64,000 nucleotides of DNA, taken from NCBI GenBank assembly GCA_019636695.1, contig JAHBXD010000001.1, forward strand, positions 551,661 through 615,660, written 5' to 3'. The position numbers were made by a program, and so were the translations under genes. Under the pieces are notes generated by a model, which was given only the letters and a program-made list of their open reading frames with translations, made no database searches and had not been told where the DNA came from. Shown in pieces: positions 51,819-59,627 of this stretch (the stretch's first letter is position 1; each line of letters opens with the position of its first letter). The DNA is from Phycisphaeraceae bacterium. GTDB lineage: Bacteria > Planctomycetota > Phycisphaerae > Phycisphaerales > UBA1924.

Positions 51819-52901
51819 ATGCCCAACGTCGATCGCCGATCGTTTCTGCTCGCCGCCGGCGGTTTGACCGGATGCGTCGCTGCCGGGGGGGCGGCCGCCT
51901 CCGCACTTGATGCCCAGCCCGCCACGGTGCAGACGGGCGATCAACACCGCGGGGTGTGCTCGATCGCTTCGGGCAACGGGCGTCGATGCGTCGACAAGGC
52001 GATGGAGATGATCCGGGCTGGGGCCGACCCGGTCGATGCGGTCGTCGAAGGGGTGACCATCATCGAAGACGACCCCGACGACATGAGCGTCGGACTCGGT
52101 GGATTGCCCAACGAAGAAGGCGTGGTGCAGCTCGATGCTTCCGTCATGCACGGTCCGACGCACAAGGCCGGGGCCGTGGCGTGCATCGAGGGCATTCGCA
52201 ACCCCGCGAGGGTGGCACTGCTGGTGCTCAAGCGCACGGACCACATCCTACTGGTCGGCGAAGGGGCACGGCGGTTTGCGCTTTCGTACGGATTCAACAC
52301 CGAGGAACTGCTGACCCCGCGCGCCCGCGAGGCGTGGCTCAAGTGGCGGGCCAATCGCTCGCTCGACGACGATTGGCTCAACGACGAAGAAATGGATTTT
52401 CCGGCCGAACCGCGCCTCGGCGCAATGCGAGACATCCCCTTCACCTACGGCACGGTGCATTGTGCGGCAACCAACGCCCGAGACAACATCTCGGCGACGA
52501 CGAGCACGAGCGGCCTGAGTTGGAAGATCCCCGGCCGCGTCGGAGATTCCCCGATCGTCGGCGCGGGGATGTATGTCGATAACGATGTCGGAGCGGCGGG
52601 CGCCACCGGTCGAGGCGAAGCGGTCATCGCCAATTGCGGTTCTTTCAACATTGTCGAGCACATGGCTCGCGGCCTTACCCCGACCGAAGCCTGTCTTGCC
52701 GTGGCCAAGCGCATTGCCGACCGGACTCGCGAAAAACGCCTTCGCGATGAACGGGGGAGACCGAATTTCAATGTCTCGCTCTACGCGCTCCGCAAAGACG
52801 GTGCTTATGGCGCTGCATGCCTGCATCCCGGGGGCACCTTCGCCGTACACGATGGCACTTCAAGCCGCGTGCTCCGGTGCGTTCCTTTGTTCGAGGCCTA
52901 G
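51819..52901 (+). CDS. N4-(beta-N-acetylglucosaminyl)-L-asparaginase, Tat-exported
   Basis: A 360-residue N-terminal nucleophile hydrolase that cleaves the sugar-asparagine bond of glycoproteins. The N-terminus DRRSFLLAAGGLTG is a twin-arginine signal. The autocleavage site and nucleophile are in YGTVHCA, followed by ISATTSTSGLSWK, GRVGDSPIVGAGMYVDNDVG and TGRGE, all matching bacterial glycosylasparaginase. The HDT of the Flavobacterium enzyme is YGT here, as in type-2 asparaginases that use Gly before the nucleophilic Thr. The ATG at 51819 has GGGAGG 13 bases or so upstream. The protein probably folds and cleaves in the cytoplasm, then crosses by Tat to the periplasm. It may help degrade N-linked glycans of other organisms. 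Confidence 0.9.
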   Translation: MPNVDRRSFLLAAGGLTGCVAAGGAAASALDAQPATVQTGDQHRGVCSIASGNGRRCVDKAMEMIRAGADPVDAVVEGVTIIEDDPDDMSVGLGGLPNEEGVVQLDASVMHGPTHKAGAVACIEGIRNPARVALLVLKRTDHILLVGEGARRFALSYGFNTEELLTPRAREAWLKWRANRSLDDDWLNDEEMDFPAEPRLGAMRDIPFTYGTVHCAATNARDNISATTSTSGLSWKIPGRVGDSPIVGAGMYVDNDVGAAGATGRGEAVIANCGSFNIVEHMARGLTPTEACLAVAKRIADRTREKRLRDERGRPNFNVSLYALRKDGAYGAACLHPGGTFAVHDGTSSRVLRCVPLFEA

Positions 52902-52935
52902 AGAAGCGATAGACCACCGATCGCGGCAGTGATTT

Positions 52936-52953
52936 GCCGGCATAAACGCCGGC
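52936..52953 (+). terminator. hairpin downstream of the asparaginase gene
   Basis: GCCGGC pairs with a second GCCGGC across a six-base loop, 34 bases past the stop codon. The following bases are GGTTTCGG, so it is a weak terminator at best. The rest of the 203 bases up to 53104 shows no clear gene. Confidence 0.35.
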
Positions 52954-53104
52954 GGTTTCGGGTGTATTGCCCGATCGTGTTCCAAGGGCGTTACCAATCC
53001 GGCGGCTTTGCAGCGCGACAGGTGCGAAAAAACATCACGCCCGAAGCCCTTATCGCCTCCGCCCGTGTCTTTCGACGCACGGCAAGATCACTGAGGTGGG
53101 TCTA

Positions 53105-54487
53105 TCACCGTGCTGGCGCAAGCAGTTGATCCGGCTCCTGGAGCAGCCGCACGATCTCGGCCAGCGCCAGGGCCGCGGTAGCGCCATCCACCACGCGGTG
53201 GTCGCACGCCAGGCTCAGGGGCATCAGCTTGCCCACGCGGAACCAGCCGTCTTTCACCACCATGCCTTCTCGTGTTCTTCCCACGGCCAGAATGCCGACC
53301 TCGGGGTAATTAATCACCGGAGTCGCAAAACGCCCGGCATGGCTTCCGACATTACTGATCGTGAAAGTGCTCCCGCTCAGTTGATCGCGGCTTGCCGTCC
53401 GGTTGCGCGCGGCTTCGGCCACTGCCGCGACGTGACGACTGATCTCAAGCACGCCGAGGCGATCGGCATCCGGAATCACGGGCACCATCAGCCCGTTGTC
53501 CGTATCCGTCGCGATGCCAAGGTGCACCGCACGATGCTGCACAATCTCGTTCCGGTCGTCATCGACCGTCGCGTTCAATGCGCCGAAACCGCCCGAGAGG
53601 GCACGACACACCGCCGAGCACACGAACGGAAGGAAACTGACTTTCTCGCCGCTGGCCGCGGCAAGTTTTTTCCGCAGCGCATCCAACGCCGAGACATCGG
53701 CTTCGTCCATCACCGTGAAGTGCACCGCGCGATCGACGCTCTGGCGCAACCGCGAAGCAATGATTTTCCGGACATCTCGAATCGGAATTCGCGTGGAGTC
53801 CTGCCCGCTTGGAATCTGTACACGCTGCGCAGGGGCCGCAGGACGCCCCGGTGACGTCGCCGCCAGTGGGCGTGCGGCAGGGGCAGCGGCAGCCGCAGAT
53901 GCGCGAGCCGGGCTTTGCGCGGAAGAGCCTGGTCCTCCCGCCGTCGCGGCACGCACATCCTTCTCCGTCACGCGGCCGCCGATCCCCGTTCCGCGAACAT
54001 GGTCGATATCGATGCCGAGGTCGCGGGCAAGCCGCCTGACCGCCGGTGTGGCCAGGGCTTTCCCGGGCGAAGCCGACATCCCCGCAAGTTCACCAGACAT
54101 TTTGCCCACGACGGTTCCGTCATCCTCTGTCCGTTCAGGCACCTGTTCCGCGTCGGCAACGGAAACCTCGACTCGAGTCGCCTTGGCCGACACGGTTTTC
54201 TTCGGGGGCGCGGCAGGGGTCTGGCCCCCTTCGCCGACATAGGTGACAAAAGGCTCGTGGACCTTCATGACCTGGCCGTCAACACCGTGAATGCGGGCGA
54301 TCACCCCATTGCGCGGGCTGGGAATTTCGGTCAGGGCTTTGTCGGTCTGCACTTCGGCGAGCGGCTGATTTTCCTCGACAGTCTCCCCTTCTTTCACCAG
54401 CCAGCGAATAACCTCGGCCTCTTGAAGGCCCTCGCCGATGTCGGGAAGAAGGAAAACGTTGGGATCCGAGGAAACCTTTCCAGCCAT
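53105..54487 (-). CDS. 2-oxoacid dehydrogenase dihydrolipoyl acyltransferase (E2)
   Basis: A 460-residue E2 subunit that accepts an acyl group on its lipoyl arm from E1 and passes it to CoA. The single N-terminal lipoyl domain has the lipoylated Lys50 in VQTDKALTEIPS. After a Pro/Ala linker comes the peripheral-subunit-binding domain (LATPAVRRLARDLGIDIDH). The catalytic domain ends with DHRVVDGATAA, which has the active-site His (about residue 427). The sequence is closer to branched-chain (BCKDH) and acetoin-type E2 than to pyruvate E2 with several lipoyl domains. The partner E1-beta fragment begins at 63596, about 9 kb away on the same strand. GGGGAG lies six bases before the ATG at 54487. 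Confidence 0.92.
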   Translation of the reverse strand: MAGKVSSDPNVFLLPDIGEGLQEAEVIRWLVKEGETVEENQPLAEVQTDKALTEIPSPRNGVIARIHGVDGQVMKVHEPFVTYVGEGGQTPAAPPKKTVSAKATRVEVSVADAEQVPERTEDDGTVVGKMSGELAGMSASPGKALATPAVRRLARDLGIDIDHVRGTGIGGRVTEKDVRAATAGGPGSSAQSPARASAAAAAPAARPLAATSPGRPAAPAQRVQIPSGQDSTRIPIRDVRKIIASRLRQSVDRAVHFTVMDEADVSALDALRKKLAAASGEKVSFLPFVCSAVCRALSGGFGALNATVDDDRNEIVQHRAVHLGIATDTDNGLMVPVIPDADRLGVLEISRHVAAVAEAARNRTASRDQLSGSTFTISNVGSHAGRFATPVINYPEVGILAVGRTREGMVVKDGWFRVGKLMPLSLACDHRVVDGATAALALAEIVRLLQEPDQLLAPAR

Positions 54488-54596
54488 ACATACTCCCCAC
54501 GGGCCAGAGGCCCAAAGGCGGTCCAGAGTGGGGAGGATACGCCGGTTCGTGGTCGTGGGGCACCCCGAAGGCCATGGAGTTGGCATCGCCCGACGA

Positions 54597-57500
54597 TCAA
54601 GGCCCGTACGGGATCGGAGGCAACCCGAGCGGCGTGGCCCTCCAGAGTTTGGCTTCATGGTCGCCGCCGGCGGTCACGATGCTCTGACCGTCGGGGCTGA
54701 ACTCGGTCACCCAGACCACGCTTCGATGCGGGCGCATGGTCAGAAGTTCGAGTTGAGAGGCGAAATCCCAGATACGCACGGTGTTATCCCACCCGCCGGT
54801 GATGACCCGTGTGCCGTCCGGGGAGAGCGATATGGAAAAGACGCCGCCCTTATGGCCCTCAAACGTGCCGAGCATGGTCCAGTCTGATGTTCTCCACATA
54901 TAGACCGTGCCGTCGAAGCACGCCGCGAGAAAATGCGAGCCGGTGTGATTGAATCGCAACTGCGAGCACTCGTTGCCGATGCCTTCAAGGGTTTCGAGCA
55001 AGGTGTACGTCTTTCCGTCAAAAATGCGGATGACACGGCTGCCGTAGTTCACCGCCAGGATCGAATCGTCGGGCGCCCATGCCAGGCGTGTCGGTTTTTC
55101 AGCAAATGAAGGGAGCCTCATCAGGAGTGCACCTGTTCGCGGGTGAATGATCGCGACGTGCTCATCGTCGCCTCCCACGGCCAGTCGTGTCCCATCGCTT
55201 GTAAATGAAACATCCGTCACGCGGCCCTGCGCTGCGCGGTACGTCATCAGGACTGCGCCTTCACGATCGAGCGTGACGGCGGTTCCGTCATCGCTCGCCA
55301 CGGCGAGCAACTCGCCGTCACGCGAAATCATGATTTCACCGATCCAGGTTCCTCGCCGGGTCAGTTCACGCACAAATCTCCACGAATTGACATCGAGCTC
55401 CATCACCCGGCCGTCTTCGATGCCGAGGTAGAACCGTTTGCCGTCGTGCGACCAGCATCCCGCACTCACAAAGCGCCCGACCGAGGCGACAGGCTTGTCG
55501 GGCATCTGCGGGTTGTTCCATCGACGGAAAGTGCTGTCGCGTGAGCCGGAAATCAGAAAGCCTCGACTGGTCCAGCGAACCGTATCGATTGTCGTGGCAT
55601 GGCCGACGAGTGACCGCACATGTCGATCAAGTGCCGGTTCGACCACATAAACGACAGCGTTGGTTCCGCCTGAGGCGACATACCGGCTGTCGGGGCTCCA
55701 ATCCACACACCAAAGCTTGTTATCTGTCAGCATGATGCGGTTGTAGGAGTAGTCCGCCATGTTCACGACGCCGACAAATCCATCAAACCCCGCTGTCGCC
55801 AGAAAGCGAGAATCGGGGCTGAAAGCGATATCCATGACCTGGAACTGGTGAAAGGGGATATACCGTTCCGGCTCATCGCTCTGCATGTCGAATACCACGA
55901 TTCGGTGCATAAGCCCGAGGGCGACGAACCGGCCGTCGGGGCTGAGCGCCCCGCTGAACGGCAGCGGGCTTTCAAACCGACGAAGCGTTTCTCCCGTCAT
56001 CAGATCAAACAGTTCGGCCTGCTCGTTCGCTGCGCCCGCCGGTGCGCCCGGAGGCAAAGCCCGCGTTACGATCACAAGGGCGTGCCGGCCATCCGGCGAG
56101 ACATCAACTATGTAACACCGCCCGTCATCCGTCAGTTTCAGCGGAGTAAGCACGCCGGTGTGTGTATCAATTTTGATCAGCCAGCCTTTCTCTGTTGTCG
56201 CAAAACACACCGTGCCGTCATCTGACATCAGGCAGCGAACAATGTGTTGGCCGAACTCCGCAAGTTCGACCGAGCGATGCAGGCGGCGCGTCATCGGGTC
56301 ATGCAAATCGATGCTCGTTCTGCCGCCCCAGGCCACCACCATCGAGCCGTCACGAGCGGCGTGCGCGCGCGCGTTCGTCTCGCCCGGAATCGGTACCTGC
56401 AGATCGCTCGTATCCACGATCGTGTCGAGATACTTCCACTCCCATCCGCGCAAATCCTCCGGACAAGAAGCCAGCACGCGACGAACGCGGTCCATGTCAT
56501 TCGCGGCGATCGCGGCCTGCGCGAACCCGATCGCACTCACGTACAAGTTGCGCCGAAGTTCTTCCGCACGCTCCGCTGCGGTGTGTCTGGCGGCATCCGC
56601 CTCCAAACGTGCTTCGCGTTCCTGCTTCGCCAGGGTTCGTTGCACGTTTGCCTGCCACGCGGCGAAAAACGCGAACCCGATCACCGCCAGCAGGATCAAC
56701 GATCCCGCGGCAACCGGACCGCGATGGCGTCTGATCGCTGAACGCAGGACATACCACGTCGAATCCTGACGCGCTGCGATCGGCCGACCTTCGAGATAGG
56801 CTTCGAGATCATCCGCAAGCGCCTGGGCCGACTGGTAGCGGCGAGACTTGTCCTTCTCGAGTGCCTTGGCGACGATTGTCTCCAGCTCGCCGCGGCAGGC
56901 CCGATTGATCGAACTCAGCCGAGGCGGCTGCTGATCGCGCACGATTCGCGCTGCTTCGGCCAGCGGCAAGTTGCCGACATCCAACGGCAGCCGATCGGCG
57001 AGCAACTGATACAGCACCACCCCGAGGGCGTAGATATCGGTGCGGGTGTCAACCTCACGCGGGTCCGCGAGCACCTGCTCGGGGCTCATATAGGCCATCG
57101 TGCCCACAAGCTGGCCGACGTTGGTCTGAATGGTGGTCAGTTGCAGGTCGGCGTCGGTCGCTCTCGCCACGCCGAAATCGAGCACCTTGGGTTGGCCGGT
57201 CTCATCCACGAGGATGTTCGCGGGTTTGAGGTCGCGGTGAATGATGCCTCGCTGGTGCGCATGATGCACCGCGTGCGCGACCTTGATGATCAGTTCCAGT
57301 CTCTGCGGAATCGACAGCGCATGCAGCGAGGCATACCCGAGAATCGAAGGCCCTTGCACAAGCTCCATCGCAATATACGGCGTCGGGCCGAAGCCGCCGT
57401 CAGCAACGCCCGCGGCGTAGATCTGTGCGATGCCGGGATGACGCAGCCGGCCCAGCACCTCCGCTTCGTGCTCAAAGCGCCGAAGCATCGCATAGCCCGC

Positions 57501-57848
57501 GAGCACCCGCCGCACCAGCTTGACCGCCACGATCCGCTTCGGTCGTTGCTGCTCGGCGACATACACCACGCCCATGCCGCCCCGGCCGAGCAGGCTGTGC
57601 ACGATGTATTCGCCGATCGCCTGCCCGGGTTCGAGCGTCACATCCTCGAGTTCGGCCAGGCGGCTGATCTCGCGATGGTCAAGAAAACTCTCGGCCTCAT
57701 GGTGGTGCCCCAGCAGCGATTCGATCTCTGACCGAAGTTCAGGGTCATCCGCGCAACGCGCATCCACAACCCGCTGCTGTTCCTCCTGGCTCAGGCCGAG
57801 CAGCTCGACGAAAAGTTCTTCAGCGCGGCGCTGGACATCAGCGCTCAT
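54597..57848 (-). CDS. transmembrane Ser/Thr protein kinase with WD40 repeats
   Basis: A 1083-residue membrane protein. Residues about 78-350 are a Hanks-type kinase: glycine loop LGRGGMG, Lys110 in VAVK, catalytic Asp206 in IIHRDLKPAN and Asp224 in DFG, with MSPEQ as the APE equivalent. A single transmembrane helix (AAGSLILLAVIGFAFFAAWQ) is at about residues 377-396. The region just after it is a charged coiled coil, and the rest, about residues 470-1075, is WD40 repeats predicted to form one or two propellers. If the kinase faces the cytoplasm, the propeller is on the other side of the membrane and may sense a ligand. The ATG overlaps the stop of the sigma factor gene by four bases (ATGA). 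This pairing is typical of planctomycete signalling. Confidence 0.94.
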   Translation of the reverse strand: MSADVQRRAEELFVELLGLSQEEQQRVVDARCADDPELRSEIESLLGHHHEAESFLDHREISRLAELEDVTLEPGQAIGEYIVHSLLGRGGMGVVYVAEQQRPKRIVAVKLVRRVLAGYAMLRRFEHEAEVLGRLRHPGIAQIYAAGVADGGFGPTPYIAMELVQGPSILGYASLHALSIPQRLELIIKVAHAVHHAHQRGIIHRDLKPANILVDETGQPKVLDFGVARATDADLQLTTIQTNVGQLVGTMAYMSPEQVLADPREVDTRTDIYALGVVLYQLLADRLPLDVGNLPLAEAARIVRDQQPPRLSSINRACRGELETIVAKALEKDKSRRYQSAQALADDLEAYLEGRPIAARQDSTWYVLRSAIRRHRGPVAAGSLILLAVIGFAFFAAWQANVQRTLAKQEREARLEADAARHTAAERAEELRRNLYVSAIGFAQAAIAANDMDRVRRVLASCPEDLRGWEWKYLDTIVDTSDLQVPIPGETNARAHAARDGSMVVAWGGRTSIDLHDPMTRRLHRSVELAEFGQHIVRCLMSDDGTVCFATTEKGWLIKIDTHTGVLTPLKLTDDGRCYIVDVSPDGRHALVIVTRALPPGAPAGAANEQAELFDLMTGETLRRFESPLPFSGALSPDGRFVALGLMHRIVVFDMQSDEPERYIPFHQFQVMDIAFSPDSRFLATAGFDGFVGVVNMADYSYNRIMLTDNKLWCVDWSPDSRYVASGGTNAVVYVVEPALDRHVRSLVGHATTIDTVRWTSRGFLISGSRDSTFRRWNNPQMPDKPVASVGRFVSAGCWSHDGKRFYLGIEDGRVMELDVNSWRFVRELTRRGTWIGEIMISRDGELLAVASDDGTAVTLDREGAVLMTYRAAQGRVTDVSFTSDGTRLAVGGDDEHVAIIHPRTGALLMRLPSFAEKPTRLAWAPDDSILAVNYGSRVIRIFDGKTYTLLETLEGIGNECSQLRFNHTGSHFLAACFDGTVYMWRTSDWTMLGTFEGHKGGVFSISLSPDGTRVITGGWDNTVRIWDFASQLELLTMRPHRSVVWVTEFSPDGQSIVTAGGDHEAKLWRATPLGLPPIPYGP

Positions 57849-58444
57849 CCGGCCGCCTCACGCGGCTCCTGCCCGCCACGCGTCATCTCACGGTGCAGCC
57901 ACGCACGGGCGAATGCCCACTCGTTCTTGATCGTCGCCGACGAAAGCCCGAGCGCCGATGCCGTCTCCTCGATTGTCAGTCCGGCGAAATACCGGAGCAT
58001 CACGATCTCGGCCTTCCGCTGGTCATACGTCGTCAACTTGTTCAGCGCTTCATCAAGCGAAAGCAGGTCGGTCGCGTCGATGTCTACCGCGGCCACGTCA
58101 TCCGAAAGATCAATCCGCCGACGATCGCCCCCGCGCTTCAGCCTCGCGTGATACCGCGCACGCTCGACCAGAATCCGTCGCATGGCCATCGCCGCCGAAG
58201 CAAAAAAGTGCCCGCGCCCATCCCACTTCTTGCGGTCCTCCGTTCCGACCAGACGCAGATACGCCTCATGCACCAGCGCGGTCGGCTGAAGAGTATGGTC
58301 GGGTGATTCCCCATTCATCCGAACCCGCGCGAGCTTCCGAAGCTCCTCGTACACCAGCGGAAGCAGCTCGTTCGCGGCGTGCTGATCCCCCCCCGTAATC
58401 CGAGAGAGAAGCTGGGTGATGTCATGCCGAGTCATTTCAGCCAT
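57845..58444 (-). CDS. ECF-type sigma factor (TIGR02999/SigX6-like)
   Basis: A 199-residue sigma factor of the family often found beside protein kinases in planctomycetes and acidobacteria. Region 2 contains LVYEELRKLARVRM and the ALVHEAYLRLVG segment with the promoter-melting helix HFFASAAMAMRRILVERAR. Region 4 contains DQRKAEIVMLRYFAGLTIEETASALGLSSATIKNEW, with the helix-turn-helix, and ends with FARAWLHREM. No anti-sigma gene is present, so the kinase may control it by phosphorylation. The ATG at 58444 follows GAGGG. Its stop TGA overlaps the kinase ATG. The operon is divergent from the globin gene, with 234 bases between the starts. Confidence 0.9.
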   Translation of the reverse strand: MAEMTRHDITQLLSRITGGDQHAANELLPLVYEELRKLARVRMNGESPDHTLQPTALVHEAYLRLVGTEDRKKWDGRGHFFASAAMAMRRILVERARYHARLKRGGDRRRIDLSDDVAAVDIDATDLLSLDEALNKLTTYDQRKAEIVMLRYFAGLTIEETASALGLSSATIKNEWAFARAWLHREMTRGGQEPREAAG

Positions 58445-58678
58445 GGTCTGGCCCTCAAGGGGTCCGCACCCGTCAGATTGTGGCCGCTTCCGTGCTTTCG
58501 AGCAACACCGCGGCCGAAAGTCCATGCGACAAGGAGAGGGCGACGGGCTAGCCGGGTGAAGAATCAGCAAGATTTTCTCAAAGACACCATCCCCTGCCCT
58601 CCCTTTTGGCGCTTTGGAAAGTATCGGCCCGATGGCTCAGGTTGCCCCGGGATATCCCCTGCGCCGCAAAGTCATGGC

Positions 58679-59137
58679 ATGAAGCCCTCCACCGCAAAAA
58701 GAGTCCGAGAAACCTACACCGCCCTCGCGGACCGCACGCCGCAGATGGTCGAGGCGTTTTACCGGCGGGTTTTCGCCGCTAGGCCCGACCTCGTAGCCAT
58801 TTTCCCACCGGATATGTCCCGCCTTCAGGGGCACTTCGGCGCGGCCCTGGCGCTCATCGCCCGAAACGTCGAGCGGATCGACGCCCTCGAACAGCCACTC
58901 ATGTCCATGGGTGCCAGACATCTCGGATATGGGGTGAAATACGAAGACTACCCCATCGTCGGCGAAGCGCTCCTCGCCACCCTCGAAGAGTTTGCTGGTG
59001 TTCTCTGGACCCCCGAAGTCGCCGCCGCCTGGAAAGATGTCGTCAGCGCGGTCTCCGCTGCCATGCTCCGTGGCGCTGCCGTAGCGGCGTGGGAAAGCGA
59101 ACGCCCTCTCCGCGGGCAGCGCCGCAGCGCGCCCTGA
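58679..59137 (+). CDS. single-domain globin
   Basis: A 152-residue heme protein with the helical pattern of bacterial hemoglobins and the globin domain of flavohemoglobins. The CD1 Phe is at residue 42 (AIFPPD), the B10 Tyr at residue 28 (FYRRVF), and the proximal His at residue 81 (ARHLGYGVKYEDYP). The segment VGEALLATLEEFAG and the W at about 118 follow. The distal E7 region is a few residues shorter than in flavohemoglobin, so the exact distal residue is not certain. There is no FAD/NAD domain. It may handle oxygen, nitric oxide or act as a sensor. The ATG at 58679 is chosen because similarity starts there. The gene is divergent from the sigma/kinase pair. Confidence 0.87.
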   Translation: MKPSTAKRVRETYTALADRTPQMVEAFYRRVFAARPDLVAIFPPDMSRLQGHFGAALALIARNVERIDALEQPLMSMGARHLGYGVKYEDYPIVGEALLATLEEFAGVLWTPEVAAAWKDVVSAVSAAMLRGAAVAAWESERPLRGQRRSAP

Positions 59138-59627
59138 TTCGGTCGGCGTTCCGGCGTGGCCACGCGTGGTCGATTGCTCCGCACGTTCTCCCCCTGACCA
59201 AAAAATCGCTGAGCCGCTTCGATGTCGTCATCGTGGGCGGGTCGATCCCGCTTTGCGCCACCATTCCATGGTGATGCGCAAAACGACGCAGTGAAAGGTT
59301 GGTCTGCCGCCTGGTGAGAGGGCATGCTGCTTGCCCCATTGGCATCGACACGCCAGCCACGCAATCGGCCGTGCTCAGGCCTCTCTAATGGAATAACGAG
59401 GCAGGCCGGGTCGGGTCCGCTGCGTTCCTCATTTTTTTTCTTCTCAGCATTAGCCCCTCCCCACGCAAGCGTCGCATGGAGTGTGCGGCCGGGACGTTCA
59501 ACGTCTGAACGACACCGCGGCTGAGAAAACACAACGAACATGGCATTGCAATTGAGCCGGGGCGTGTTCGTCCCGAGCCGGCGATGCCGCATTCCCGCCG
59601 AACGCGTGGAAGCAAAGGAGTGGAATC
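59138..59627. other. 490-base intergenic region
   Basis: This stretch between the globin and the beta-helix protein shows no convincing gene. It contains an AT-rich run (eight T at about 59429-59436) after a weak GC hairpin region, which could end the globin transcript. AAAGGAG at its 3' end is the ribosome-binding site of the next gene. Its promoter was not identified. Confidence 0.4.

Noticed and set aside
52967..53854. Open frame of 295 codons on the plus strand
   Set aside because: Mostly antisense to the E2 gene. No Shine-Dalgarno sequence and no family.
59429..59436. Run of eight T as a terminator
   Set aside because: The GC-rich bases before it pair only weakly, so it is noted only within the intergenic entry.
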